Source: Methanolobus mangrovi
Lineage (GTDB): Archaea; Halobacteriota; Methanosarcinia; Methanosarcinales; Methanosarcinaceae
NCBI RefSeq assembly: GCF_031312535.1
Contig: NZ_CP133594.1
Coordinates: forward strand, 1,178,001 to 1,242,000
Length of the DNA stretch: 64,000 nt
Direction: 5' to 3'
Shown here: in pieces, positions 41,079-50,479 of the stretch
Numbering within the stretch: the first letter of the stretch is position 1
How the letters are laid out: each line of letters starts with the position of its first letter
The notes under the pieces: generated by a model
Seen by the model: the letters and a program-made list of their open reading frames with translations, nothing else
The model's database searches: none
Told to the model about the DNA's origin: nothing
Program-made: the position numbers and the translations under genes

Positions 41079-43058
41079 CTATGCAAGTCCTCTTCTGCGT
41101 TCACTCCTGTATTCTTCCAGAATGGACTGGACCTGCTTATGCTCTTTTTCCTTACGCCGCTCATCGGCTCCTTTTTGCCATTCTGCTATCGCACTCTTAA
41201 GTATTTCCGGATTCACAGAAGCGAGATCACCGATGAGATGAATCTGTATATCTTTCAATACGGGAACCTCACCATCATAAAAGAATTCCAGTGCCCCATG
41301 TGGCATATCCTCACTTATGATAACTGCCCTTACCTTAGATTCGACAAGCAATGATGCAGTTACAGGACCTCCACCACTTGGGTCTTTCAGGTATATCACA
41401 TCATTTTCCTTGATACCATAGAGCTCCTTTGTGTGTTGAATCGCTTCCCTGGTAAACGATGAGATCACTTTTACCGGAAGACCTTCACCCTTCACTTCCT
41501 TTTTGCGTATCTGTTTAAGGCTTTTATTCTGATTACGCTGGTTACGCAAGGATTTTTTCGTTTTACTAAGTTCCTTATTGAGACGCTCAATTTCGTTGTC
41601 CCTTATCTGCATCTCTTTTTCACGCCTGATCTGACGGTAAGTGGAATTTTTTACCTTCTTGATGCGCATTTCCAGATGTTCGATAAGCCTCTCCTTCTGC
41701 CCACTCTCGTATTTCAGTTCGGCAACATACTCTTTTAGCTGCTTTATCTGGGAATTCCTATTACTGAGCTCACCACGCAGCTTTTTTATTTGTTCATCCA
41801 CATCTGAAGGTTCTTCTTTTTGTGGTTCTGGTTCCGGTTTTATCCTTACCTTTATCCTTGACTCGGCTGCAACTTTTTCAATGGCCTCTTCTATGGAATC
41901 ACCATTGATAACATGGAACTTTATATTGTCAACATCAAGATATTTAGGAGCCCTTTTCTCAATCCTTGAGAATACATTTTTGTACGCCTTGTATGCGGAT
42001 AATGCCGCAGTGAGTGAATCACGCTCATGGTCATTGGAATATCCGAATTGCCGGGCGATTGCGATCTTATCTTCAGACCTTATTTCGCCGCCCGGAGTCC
42101 AGGCAACCGCATTGAAACTGCGACGTATCTTTTCAACGGCAGATGGAACAGGATAGACATCTGTGGCTACAAGTGCAGGTTTTCCGTAATCGGATATCAG
42201 CCTGACAACCTCATCGTGCGATATACCACGTGTGCTATCAGAAAGAAGCAGTTCCCCGTCAAGAGATAGAATGGCAATTCCTACTGTTGTGCCGGGGTCG
42301 ATTCCAACGATAGTATATTTACGTCCTGCTTTCTTGATTGGCAGGTACTGGATCTTGTCTCTTTCAACACTTTTGACAGTGACCTGTACATCAGCGTTTG
42401 CAGATGGTTTGACCGGTACACGTTCACGTTTTGCATTTACAGTATATTCTGCCCTGACATAACCACCGAAACCTTCAGTGATATGTTCGGAGAAAGCGAA
42501 ACCTGTTTCCCGGGAGAATTTACGCAGGGTGTTCTCGACCTCCCTGCTCTTTTCCCTGACAGCACCGTGTACTTTCCTGCGATAACGGTTCTGGCTCCAT
42601 CCACCTCTGCCAAGGGAGCGGGCACGACTTACTTTAATACGAGTGATGTCTTCAAAAAGAGATACTTCAACACCTACACCAAGGCTTGCAAGAATTGCAC
42701 ATGCTTCTGCTTCCTGATTCGGGTCGAACTGGTTTAAGGAGAGGCCGTGTTCCTGAGCCAGCCGAAGCAGCGGTTTCTGGCGAATACCTCCGGTAACCTG
42801 CACCAGTTTTGTATTCTCGGGGAGTTTTTCAAGAAAGTGTATTAATTCATTTTTATTTGCAGCAAGCTCAAAAATGTTATCAACTGCAATATAATCAGGA
42901 CAATCTTTGTTCAGCATCCGGAGTATCCTGTGTAACCGGACCATAGTATAATGGTTTATTTCGCCATCCTTGAGAACGGCAACGGCATACCTGGGAACTT
43001 CCTGTGCCCTGGAAGAACCCTTTGCTATGTCAATGCCGTATATGACACCGTTTTGCAT
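41079..43058 (-). CDS. DUF460 family protein with RNase H-like core and coiled coil
   Basis: The 659-residue product has an N-terminal segment starting Y-G-I-D-I-A-K-G, then an RNase H/RuvC-like core with I-V-G-I-D-P-G-T-T-V-G-I near residue 253 and a D-x-Y-P-V-P block. A long coiled coil covers about 430-535. The C-terminal domain is G-rich with D-P-S-G-G-G-P. The arrangement matches archaeal DUF460, predicted to be a nuclease-like or RNA-binding protein of unknown function. It sits between the RIO2 kinase gene and mobA on the same strand. A role in ribosome or RNA biology is a guess from the RIO2 neighbour. Confidence 0.88.
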   Translation of the reverse strand: MQNGVIYGIDIAKGSSRAQEVPRYAVAVLKDGEINHYTMVRLHRILRMLNKDCPDYIAVDNIFELAANKNELIHFLEKLPENTKLVQVTGGIRQKPLLRLAQEHGLSLNQFDPNQEAEACAILASLGVGVEVSLFEDITRIKVSRARSLGRGGWSQNRYRRKVHGAVREKSREVENTLRKFSRETGFAFSEHITEGFGGYVRAEYTVNAKRERVPVKPSANADVQVTVKSVERDKIQYLPIKKAGRKYTIVGIDPGTTVGIAILSLDGELLLSDSTRGISHDEVVRLISDYGKPALVATDVYPVPSAVEKIRRSFNAVAWTPGGEIRSEDKIAIARQFGYSNDHERDSLTAALSAYKAYKNVFSRIEKRAPKYLDVDNIKFHVINGDSIEEAIEKVAAESRIKVRIKPEPEPQKEEPSDVDEQIKKLRGELSNRNSQIKQLKEYVAELKYESGQKERLIEHLEMRIKKVKNSTYRQIRREKEMQIRDNEIERLNKELSKTKKSLRNQRNQNKSLKQIRKKEVKGEGLPVKVISSFTREAIQHTKELYGIKENDVIYLKDPSGGGPVTASLLVESKVRAVIISEDMPHGALEFFYDGEVPVLKDIQIHLIGDLASVNPEILKSAIAEWQKGADERRKEKEHKQVQSILEEYRSERRRGLA

Positions 43059-43090
43059 ACAGTTTATTTTATGTCGTTACTGAGATATAT

Positions 43091-43987
43091 CTATGACTCC
43101 ACACCGCTTTTTATTTTTGATATGACCTCATCCAGATCCACTATTATATTGTATTTGCGCTTGAAGTGCGTGAGTACGTTGGAAACATCCCTTTCAAGCA
43201 ACTCATCCGCATGAGGATGGCTTATTTCCACGCACTGCGGCCAGTCGATGAACTGCACTCCGCCATCGATAACAAATATGTTATATTCACTAAGATCAGA
43301 ATGAATGTAACCTTTTTCATAGACTATGGCTACCTGCCTGAGTATCTCGTCAAGGAACCACTGTGGTTCCGCAAGCTTTGTTCTGTAGAGGAGGGTGCCT
43401 TTTGCAACTTCCATGACAAGAGCATGGCGATTGCTGTCTATTAATTTTGGAACCGACACATCAGGATAAAGTTTCCTTATGATCTCAGCCTCTCTTTTTG
43501 CTGCAAGCCTTGCTGCATATATCCAGGAAAAGTGTTCCTTCCCCTCAAGATGAGAGCGTGACCTTTTAACACTCTTAAAACTGGTCCTGCCTTCCCTGTG
43601 GAATTTCAGTATAACGCCCTGAGGTTCCCCCAGACCAAGTTCTGGTTCCCTCACCGCCTCATGGACCACAGATTCCTTTCCAACGCCTATCTCATCACCA
43701 ATGGCACTGATGACTCCCTTTTTGACAAATGCATTAAGAGCAAGGGTATCGTAGCCATCGAAGTATATCTGATAACCTTCATATGGCTGGTTGGTACCGA
43801 TAACCAAATTGTTCCTTATAAGTGACTTCAGCTTATATTCAAGAGATGAATACGGCAGCCGGGTAAACTTCATTAGCTCCTCCACCGGCACCCATTCAAA
43901 GTTCTTCATGCCAAGCTCAATACCAGTAAGAATGCGCAGGTCTTTGCTATCCATTTTTTTGAATAACTTCACAACGTCGTCTATCAT
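43091..43987 (-). CDS. rio2: RIO2-type atypical protein kinase
   Basis: The 298-residue protein has an N-terminal winged helix of about 90 residues, followed by a RIO kinase domain. The phosphate loop is seen as G-V-G-K-E-S-V-V, the catalytic loop as H-S-D-L-S-E-Y-N, and the metal motif as I-D-W-P-Q. RIO2 acts in maturation of the small ribosomal subunit, as ATPase or kinase. Domain order and length are standard for archaeal RIO2. The gene precedes the DUF460 gene by 32 bases on the same strand. Confidence 0.94.
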   Translation of the reverse strand: MIDDVVKLFKKMDSKDLRILTGIELGMKNFEWVPVEELMKFTRLPYSSLEYKLKSLIRNNLVIGTNQPYEGYQIYFDGYDTLALNAFVKKGVISAIGDEIGVGKESVVHEAVREPELGLGEPQGVILKFHREGRTSFKSVKRSRSHLEGKEHFSWIYAARLAAKREAEIIRKLYPDVSVPKLIDSNRHALVMEVAKGTLLYRTKLAEPQWFLDEILRQVAIVYEKGYIHSDLSEYNIFVIDGGVQFIDWPQCVEISHPHADELLERDVSNVLTHFKRKYNIIVDLDEVISKIKSGVES

Positions 43988-44086
43988 TTGCTTTCTAATT
44001 GCCGGGATGGTTTAGATTGTTTGTGGTAGATTGGAATTTAAAAATGAAAACAAAAAAGAGGAGGAAAATAAAATATGAAGGAAAAA

Positions 44087-45271
44087 CTACTCGAACTTCC
44101 CCCATGCCTCTTCCTCGACCCGCCTGATAATCTCTTTCAGAGGCAGACCTACCTTATCGGCAACCTTACGGCAGTCCTCATACTCAGCAGACATGTGTAA
44201 TATCTCACCGGCTTTATCCTGTGCGATCTTCACCGCAACCGTGAACTCCTCGCCTTTGAGCGTGATGGTGACCTTATCCATCCTGCGATCAGCAACGAAA
44301 CGATGTGCCGTTGGTATCACACGTATGCCAAGAGTACCGGTCTCTTTCATCATTTCCCTGGCAACACTTTCACTGTTCTCAGCTTTTGTAATTACCTTGA
44401 TGATATGACCGGACCTGCCTTTCTTCATGATGGTAGGTGTGATTGCAACATCCCTTGCACCTGCCGCCAGAAGTTTATCGAACAGGTTCCCCAGAACCTC
44501 ACCTGTAACATCGTCCACATTTGTTTCCAGAACTTCAATACGGTCCTTTGTGAGTATATCACTGGTCTCCATTAGCACAGTACGCAGCACGTTGGGATCT
44601 TCAGTATCCGCATCCCCTGCACCATAACCAACTGAAAGGACCCTGCCCTTTGGAAGGTTCTCCAGAGGTTTTGCAAAATATGATAATAAAGCGGCACCCG
44701 TTGGTGTGAGTAATTCCCTGTTACCCATTCCGTATGACAGAAGACTGCCTGACCTGAGTATCTCAAGGGTTGCAGGTGCCGGTACTGCCATTGAACCATG
44801 TGCTGCCCTTACTCTGCCACCACCCACATTCACCGGAGTACAGAATATGGAATCTGCACCGATCTCATGGATGGCTGCACAGGAACCGATAACATCAGCA
44901 AGGGCATCGTTCTGTCCGACCTCATGGAAATGGATCTCTTCCAGTGACTCGCCGTGGACCTTTGACTCCGCCTTTGCCATTATCTCAAAAACATCAAGGG
45001 CACTTTTCTCCACCCGTGAAGGAAGTCCGGCAGCTTTGATGATATCTACAAGCTCATGATAATGTCGTGAATGTTCCTCATGTGGTACATGTATATGAAC
45101 ATCAGTAGCATCGATACCTTTCTTGTTCACCCGGTCCACAGAGACCGATACGTCTACTGCGGATTCGATGATCTCACGTATCTTTGAGCCATCAGCACCA
45201 AGATCGATGAGACTTCCAAGTATCATATCTCCGGCTGCACCTGAGAATGGATCGAATATAAGGGACTTCAT
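44087..45271 (-). CDS. larC: Nickel-pincer cofactor synthase LarC
   Basis: The 394-residue product is a full-length LarC (formerly DUF111). It begins I-F-D-P-F-S-G-A-A-G-D-M, has H-I-H-V-P near 60, H-F-H-E-V-G near 110, E-T-N-V-D-D-V-T-G near 250 and K-K-G-R-S-G near 285. LarC inserts nickel into the pincer precursor using CTP. In some bacteria it is made by frameshift from two frames; here it is one uninterrupted frame. It follows larB on the minus strand. LarE and LarA are not in the window. Confidence 0.94.
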   Translation of the reverse strand: MKSLIFDPFSGAAGDMILGSLIDLGADGSKIREIIESAVDVSVSVDRVNKKGIDATDVHIHVPHEEHSRHYHELVDIIKAAGLPSRVEKSALDVFEIMAKAESKVHGESLEEIHFHEVGQNDALADVIGSCAAIHEIGADSIFCTPVNVGGGRVRAAHGSMAVPAPATLEILRSGSLLSYGMGNRELLTPTGAALLSYFAKPLENLPKGRVLSVGYGAGDADTEDPNVLRTVLMETSDILTKDRIEVLETNVDDVTGEVLGNLFDKLLAAGARDVAITPTIMKKGRSGHIIKVITKAENSESVAREMMKETGTLGIRVIPTAHRFVADRRMDKVTITLKGEEFTVAVKIAQDKAGEILHMSAEYEDCRKVADKVGLPLKEIIRRVEEEAWGKFE

Positions 45272-45321
45272 GTAATCATTTCCAAGTTGTATATTTCAAA
45301 CTATAAACATTAAACAAGTGG

Positions 45322-46107
45322 TTACTCCGGAGGTTTAGTATTCCTTGCCTCAGCAACCCTGTTGGCTATCCTTGCTGCAAATGATCCGGCAACGAATCCT
45401 GCATCGATATTCACCACAGACAGCACTGAGCATGACTGTAACATCGAGAGCAGAGCAGCTTCACCCTTCGCACCGGCACCATAACCGGTAGATACAGGAA
45501 GCCCGATTACAGGGACATCCATAAGACCTGAAACAACGGTCGGCAGGGTACCTTCCCTTCCGGCTGCCACAACGATGGAATCCGGTTTCTTCTCCCGCAA
45601 TACCTGCATCTCATTGACAAGCCTATGGAATCCGGCAACTCCTACATCATAGATAGCGATTGTCTCACAACCCATCTCAGATGCCACCATCCTTGCTTCT
45701 TCCGCAGCATCGATATCAGCAGTACCGGCAGTGATTATTGCTACAACGCCACCGGTCCTTGGCACCGGAGCTCCATTATGGACCACAACACCTTTTGAAT
45801 GAAGGTCCCACTCAAGTTCTTCTGAGGAGAAACTTTCCTGGATCATTTCTCTGTGAGCATCACTGAGCCTTGTTATTAGCACCCTTCCACTTGCAGCAAC
45901 CTGGACCTTTGATATTTTCACTACATCTGCAGGGTCCTTGCCCTCTGCAAGGATAGCTTCCATGATCCCTGTACGATGCTTGCGGAAAATGTCTATTTTA
46001 GCAATGTCTGTGACCGGGACATAGCCCATTGAACGGATATCAGATTCTGCAGTTTCAATATCAAGTTCATTATTTTTCAGCTTATCTAATATAGTTTTAA
46101 GATCCAT
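45322..46107 (-). CDS. larB: Nickel-pincer cofactor biosynthesis carboxylase LarB
   Basis: The 261-residue LarB is related to PurE in its C-terminal half. Motifs are F-R-K-H-R-T-G near 40, G-G-V-V-A-I-I-T-A-G-T-A-D near 120, Y-D-V-G-V-A-G-x-H-R near 150, and V-S-T-G-Y-G-A-G near 205. LarB carboxylates the pyridinium ring of nicotinic acid adenine dinucleotide, the first step towards the Ni-pincer nucleotide. The ATG at 46107 is preferred over an in-frame GTG at 46116. larB and larC form an apparent two-gene operon with about 50 bases between them. Confidence 0.94.
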   Translation of the reverse strand: MDLKTILDKLKNNELDIETAESDIRSMGYVPVTDIAKIDIFRKHRTGIMEAILAEGKDPADVVKISKVQVAASGRVLITRLSDAHREMIQESFSSEELEWDLHSKGVVVHNGAPVPRTGGVVAIITAGTADIDAAEEARMVASEMGCETIAIYDVGVAGFHRLVNEMQVLREKKPDSIVVAAGREGTLPTVVSGLMDVPVIGLPVSTGYGAGAKGEAALLSMLQSCSVLSVVNIDAGFVAGSFAARIANRVAEARNTKPPE

Positions 46108-46191
46108 TTGTTTCACTTCTGCATTGGATAACTAATATAATTAACTGAACGGAGATATTCGACTTTCCACATTGTCTATCGCTCATGGTTT

Positions 46192-46848
46192 TTAGTTTCC
46201 GTGGGCTTTTTCAGCGAATCGGACTCCCATCTCAAAGGCTTTTGCACAATCCTTCGGGAATTCCTCGTCCCGTTTCCTGGCTTTTTCGTCAGCATTGAAA
46301 GCTGTTGAAACGTATTTGGAGTAATCATCGAACTGATACGTATCGAATGTACATAGTGATTCTGTATATCCGAAAAACCTCTGTATCTGCATTTCCATGT
46401 TCCTGAAAATAGAAGAATCATAACCCAGCATTTTCATCTGCTGCTCGTCAACATTCATGGTGTAAATAAAAGCAGTAGCTGTCTTTTTCTGACAATGCGC
46501 AGAGTAGTTTTCATCATATACAAGGTACTGGAAAAACAATCTTTCCAGAAAAGACCTCATCTCTCCAGTCACATCACCGAAGTAAATAGGAGAACCAAAA
46601 ATAAGAACATCAGCTTCTTCTATTTTCTCAAGGACATCCTTCAGGTCATCCTTCATGGTGCAAATGCCATTTTGGAAGCCTACTTTCTTGCAGGCAAAAC
46701 AACTGATACAGCCTTTGAAATCCAGATCATAAAGATGAACAAGTTCTGTTTCTGCACCCCTGGACTCTGCTCCCTTAAGTGCGTGTTCAAGAAGATTTGC
46801 AGTGTTCCAGTTCTTCCTTGGGCTTCCGTTTATTGCTATTACCTTCAT
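46192..46848 (-). CDS. Flavodoxin-like NAD(P)H:FMN reductase family protein
   Basis: This 218-residue protein begins with the FMN-phosphate loop I-N-G-S-P-R-K-N-W-N-T and has a Cys pair in C-I-S-C-F-A-C-K near residue 50. Then come D-D-L-K-D-V-L-E-K-I and G-S-P-I-Y-F-G-D-V-T-G. This is the iron-sulfur flavoprotein-like/FMN reductase group, common in methanogens. The compact Cys motif could hold an Fe-S cluster. A clear GAG-rich ribosome-binding site precedes the ATG. It is the first gene of the accessory redox island, directly downstream of the aldo/keto reductase gene on the same strand. Confidence 0.88.
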   Translation of the reverse strand: MKVIAINGSPRKNWNTANLLEHALKGAESRGAETELVHLYDLDFKGCISCFACKKVGFQNGICTMKDDLKDVLEKIEEADVLIFGSPIYFGDVTGEMRSFLERLFFQYLVYDENYSAHCQKKTATAFIYTMNVDEQQMKMLGYDSSIFRNMEMQIQRFFGYTESLCTFDTYQFDDYSKYVSTAFNADEKARKRDEEFPKDCAKAFEMGVRFAEKAHGN

Positions 46849-47011
46849 GCTATCATCTCATTTCTATCTATAATAGGATCCTTTCAGTTAATAGAGTTGT
46901 TAGCGATCCAATTTGTTCTTTAATTCATTTATTTTGGGAAGGGAAGAAGAAGAAGGGGTTCTTGCAGCCCCTTCTCCCGAGTAGATAGTTTTACTTATCT
47001 CTTGTTTAGGA

Positions 47012-48211
47012 TCATACCTGTTTGAACATCTCCCTTGCCATGGCAGCTCTCTGCTCAAGGTCGGGTCCTTCAAGTTCGTTAACCACAGAATAAAGAACAT
47101 TTGGTATGTCAATGTGCTGTGGACATTTCTCCAGACATTGTCCGCACTGGACACACCTGGATGCAAACTCAGGCTCTTCAAGACCAAGAGCGCCTCCCAC
47201 ACGTGCAGCATACATGAACTTTACTGTGTCCGGATCGCCTTCCAGGTAAAGGTTGTTATACAGCTCAAAACAAAGTGGAATATTCACACCTGCCGGACAG
47301 GGCATACAATACTGACAACCGGTACATTCTACTCTCATCAGTTCGCGGTACTTGTTTTCAACTCTCTTTATAAGTTGCAGTTCTTCTTCAGTAAGTGAAT
47401 TTGAATGTGCTTCCCCTGCAATTCTGAGATTCTCTTCAACATGGACATCTTCACTCATACCGGAAAGAACCACTGTAACTTCCGGATGGTTCCATACCCA
47501 GCGCAGAGCCCATTCTGCTGGTGTTCTTTTAATTGGTGCCTCGTTCCATATCTCTTCCACTGCCTGCGGTACAGTCTTTGTGAGGCTTCCCCCACGGAGA
47601 GGCTCCATAATAATAACTCCAAGGTCTTTTGAGGCTGCATATTCCAGACCGGCTTTACCTGCCTGGTTCTTTTCATCCAGATAGTTGTACTGGATCTGAC
47701 AGAAGTCCCAGCCGTAAGCATCTACTATACGGTTAAAGTCCTCTGATGCTCCGTGGAAAGAAAAACCTGCATTGATAATACGACCATCAGCTTTTGCTTT
47801 GTCAAGAAAATCAGCTACACCTAATTTTTCAACATTGTCCCACAGATCACCAACAAGAGCATGTATAAGGTAATAGTCTATATGGTCAGTGTTCAGCTTT
47901 TCAAGTTGGGCATTCAGATAATAATCCATATCCTCACGTTTCTCTATAAGCCATGATGGAAGTTTTGTTGCAACTTTTACCTTTTCACGGTAGCCATCAG
48001 CAAGAGCACGACCCAGGAATGGCTCACTTGCTCCCATGTGATATGGCCAGGCTGTATCGATATAGTTCACTCCCTGGTCTATCGCATCGCGTACCTGTCT
48101 GGTTGCTCTTTCTTCATCTATACTGCCATCCTCTTTTGAAGCAAGGCGCATACATCCGAATCCGAGTATAGAAAGCTCGTCTCCGTTCTTTGGTATTTTT
48201 CTGTATAACAT
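47012..48211 (-). CDS. Aldo/keto reductase with ferredoxin-type Fe-S domain
   Basis: The 399-residue protein has an aldo/keto reductase barrel: Y-I-D-T-A-W-P-Y-H with catalytic Asp and Tyr, and a conserved H-A-L-V. It is followed by a C-terminal 4Fe-4S module (C-T-G-C-Q-Y-C-M-P-C near 300 and C-V-Q-C-G-Q-C-L-E-K-C-P near 355). This is the prokaryotic AKR-ferredoxin fusion family, thought to reduce aldehydes or ketones with ferredoxin-linked electrons; the substrate is unknown. GGGAG precedes the ATG. The promoter carries the paired 18-bp dyads of the island (48260-48323). Confidence 0.92.
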   Translation of the reverse strand: MLYRKIPKNGDELSILGFGCMRLASKEDGSIDEERATRQVRDAIDQGVNYIDTAWPYHMGASEPFLGRALADGYREKVKVATKLPSWLIEKREDMDYYLNAQLEKLNTDHIDYYLIHALVGDLWDNVEKLGVADFLDKAKADGRIINAGFSFHGASEDFNRIVDAYGWDFCQIQYNYLDEKNQAGKAGLEYAASKDLGVIIMEPLRGGSLTKTVPQAVEEIWNEAPIKRTPAEWALRWVWNHPEVTVVLSGMSEDVHVEENLRIAGEAHSNSLTEEELQLIKRVENKYRELMRVECTGCQYCMPCPAGVNIPLCFELYNNLYLEGDPDTVKFMYAARVGGALGLEEPEFASRCVQCGQCLEKCPQHIDIPNVLYSVVNELEGPDLEQRAAMAREMFKQV

Positions 48212-48259
48212 TTTAGTTCTCCCTTGTTTTTGAATTGAATAAGATTATAGTATAGCGTA

Positions 48260-48323
48260 TGACTGAACAGTCAGTCATATATGGTGCGCGAGTATATATC
48301 TGCTTTGATTGACCAATCACTCA
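48260..48323 (-). promoter_or_regulatory. Paired 18-bp dyads at the aldo/keto reductase promoter
   Basis: Dyad TGACTGA-ACAG-TCAGTCA spans 48260-48277 and TGATTGA-CCAA-TCACTCA spans 48306-48323. Between them the minus-strand TATA element GATATATA (48293-48300) predicts a start near 48270, inside the first dyad. The second dyad is centred 18 bp upstream of the TATA centre. Confidence 0.75.
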
Positions 48324-48355
48324 TGCAATTTTTGAATAATGTATTCCGGCCATGA

Positions 48356-48991
48356 TCAATCTCGAATGAAGTTTGTAAAGATCATGTCTTCCTTCACCGG
48401 GAGTTGCACACCGGCCTTCATGCCAGCTTCCTTACACTTAAGGAACCATGCCATATTCCTTGCAAGTACACGCATGGTCTGCAAACCTTCAAAGTCCTTT
48501 TTTACATCTTCTGGCTGTGCCCCATGAACCATGTTCCAATATCTGGAAGAAATAATAGGCATCTGAGAAATTGTGAAATACTTATTGAGCTGATCAAGTG
48601 TGGCAGTGGTTCCGGCTCTTCTCGCCGAGATAATTGCTGCAGCAGGTTTCAGATAAAATGCATTTCTGCCTCCTAACCCATTAGTGTAGAAAGCACAGTC
48701 CATGAATGATGTGATCGCACCGGTAGCGGCTGCATAATGTACCGGAGAACCAAAAATGAATCCATCTGCTTCTATGGCAATGTCAAGAAACTCGTTGACC
48801 TTGTCGTTAAATGCACACTTTCCTGTTTTAGCACAACTCTTACAGGCAGTGCATCCGGCAAGTGGTTTTATTCCGATCCAATAGATTTCTGAGTCGATAC
48901 CTTCTTCTTTCAACGTCTCTGCTACTTCCGTAAGAGCGGTATAGGTGCAACCTTTCTCATGTGGACTTCCGTTTACTAATAATACTTTCAT
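48356..48991 (-). CDS. Flavodoxin family protein (NADPH-dependent FMN reductase)
   Basis: This 211-residue FMN-binding protein starts V-N-G-S-P-H-E-K-G-C-T-Y-T-A, with C-T-A-C-K-S-C-A-K-T-G-K-C near residue 48 and G-S-P-V-H-Y-A-A-A-T-G near 80. The Cys-rich motif is like that of the iron-sulfur flavoproteins. A perfect AGGAG ribosome-binding site lies before the ATG. It is 15 bases downstream of the MFS transporter on the same strand and is probably expressed with it. Confidence 0.9.
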   Translation of the reverse strand: MKVLLVNGSPHEKGCTYTALTEVAETLKEEGIDSEIYWIGIKPLAGCTACKSCAKTGKCAFNDKVNEFLDIAIEADGFIFGSPVHYAAATGAITSFMDCAFYTNGLGGRNAFYLKPAAAIISARRAGTTATLDQLNKYFTISQMPIISSRYWNMVHGAQPEDVKKDFEGLQTMRVLARNMAWFLKCKEAGMKAGVQLPVKEDMIFTNFIRD

Positions 48992-49006
48992 TTAAAAATC
49001 TCCTTT

Positions 49007-50215
49007 CTAATTTTCTGTTAAATCATGTTGTCTCTTGTTTCTGCTTAAAGCGAAGAGTGAAATTATGCAAACTAATGCTACTAACAGGCCGTATCCAACT
49101 GCGATCTCAAATAAAGTGAAACCACTAGCTAACCGTGCTACGATCAGATTTGGGATGGCTGCACCACTATATGATATTAGATAAATGCTCGAAAGCAGAC
49201 CTGCCCTGTCTTCCTGGCTGGTTTTATCCAGCAAACTGCGCATACTTCCCGTAAATCCTAAACCCTGCGATATTCCCGCAAGCACGGTTGCAATTAAGAA
49301 AGGGATCATGATGCTGACCTTCAGTGAATAGATGACAGCCGCAATACACAGGAAAAAAGCTACTATTCCAATACGTTGAGCTTCTTCAGGTTCAAAGCGA
49401 CCACTCAGCCAGCCACCTATAGCGTAGGGAGTCATCAAACAGGCAAACACCGCTGCAGCTACTATAATACTATTTGTGTTAAGCAGGTCTGCTGCCATGG
49501 TAGAACTGAAAGCCTGATAAAATCCACCGATCGCCCAGGTTCCAACAAAGATACTAATTGCAGCCGGAAGAAGATAGTAAATATTCCGGGGTATGGATAT
49601 TCGTGGAACCAGGGAGGTGATAACTCCTCTTGTACGTGTTACTGTTTCCGGCCCGACTGCCATCAGCATTGCACAAAAGGCAAGTAGAACAATGAATATC
49701 TCATATGTGAATGACATGGAGCCCAAACTGTACTCTTTAATGACCCCAGCACCAAAAGCACCTGCTGAAAGTCCAACCACAGGCGCTCCACTGATAACTG
49801 CCGCACTTAGCCATTTTGGAGAAGTTGGTGCATTATCCACGGTATATGCTGTAATTGTACTGGATGCCAGACCGGAAGCAATTCCCTGCACAAATCTTCC
49901 AATCAAAAGCATTGGTGCATTCTGAACGTAAATAAATATGACACATGCAATTGCAGACAGTGCTAATGTCGCAAGTGATACTGGACGTCGCCCTAAATGA
50001 TTTGACACTCTGGCAAACGTCAGCAGCGATATTACACACCCAACAAAGTATGCAACTGCTGTCATGGAAAGATCTCCACTTGTAAGATCAAGAGTCTGAA
50101 GATACGTGTTTAAAAGAGGAATAGGAGCAGATGAGGCAGCATATACAACAACTAAGGAAGCAGTTCCTGCTATAAAGCCTGTCCATCTCTCGTTTAAGTT
50201 TAATTTTTTTGTCAT
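49007..50215 (-). CDS. MFS transporter (drug efflux-like)
   Basis: The 402-residue product has about 12 hydrophobic segments and the MFS signature between helices 2 and 3 (V-S-N-H-L-G-R-R-P-V). Another conserved segment is G-R-F-V-Q-G-I-A-S-G in helix 4. It is the DHA1-type proton-driven exporter type; the substrate is unknown. A palindrome GAGTCATGACTC at 50272-50283 lies just upstream of a TATA-like sequence and may regulate this promoter. Probably an operon with the flavodoxin gene at 48356. Confidence 0.9.
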   Translation of the reverse strand: MTKKLNLNERWTGFIAGTASLVVVYAASSAPIPLLNTYLQTLDLTSGDLSMTAVAYFVGCVISLLTFARVSNHLGRRPVSLATLALSAIACVIFIYVQNAPMLLIGRFVQGIASGLASSTITAYTVDNAPTSPKWLSAAVISGAPVVGLSAGAFGAGVIKEYSLGSMSFTYEIFIVLLAFCAMLMAVGPETVTRTRGVITSLVPRISIPRNIYYLLPAAISIFVGTWAIGGFYQAFSSTMAADLLNTNSIIVAAAVFACLMTPYAIGGWLSGRFEPEEAQRIGIVAFFLCIAAVIYSLKVSIMIPFLIATVLAGISQGLGFTGSMRSLLDKTSQEDRAGLLSSIYLISYSGAAIPNLIVARLASGFTLFEIAVGYGLLVALVCIISLFALSRNKRQHDLTEN

Positions 50216-50271
50216 TAATTAAATCCGATGGTATTGTTTTTGAGTTCGAATTCCAGGCTCATTTTATCATC

Positions 50272-50283
50272 GAGTCATGACTC
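50272..50283. promoter_or_regulatory. Palindrome upstream of the MFS transporter gene
   Basis: GAGTCATGACTC is a perfect 12-bp palindrome about 60 bases before the MFS ATG. On the minus strand it is followed closely by GATAAAAT (50262-50269), a possible TATA box, so a regulator bound here would touch TFB/TBP. It differs from the 18-bp dyads of the island. Confidence 0.35.
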
Positions 50284-50479
50284 AGTGGACCCGGTTTCAA
50301 TGAGATTTCTTGAACACCTTTTCATTGATCATATCTGCAATATCATGTATGTCACTGGAATGCGAAAAAGTACCTATTCGAATTTTCTTTGTGTTTTTAT
50401 CGAAACATGTACATTCTTTTGTAGTCACAAAAATTGTCCCCTCTGTTTACTGTATTATTTTCAAAATTTCTGGCTTCAT

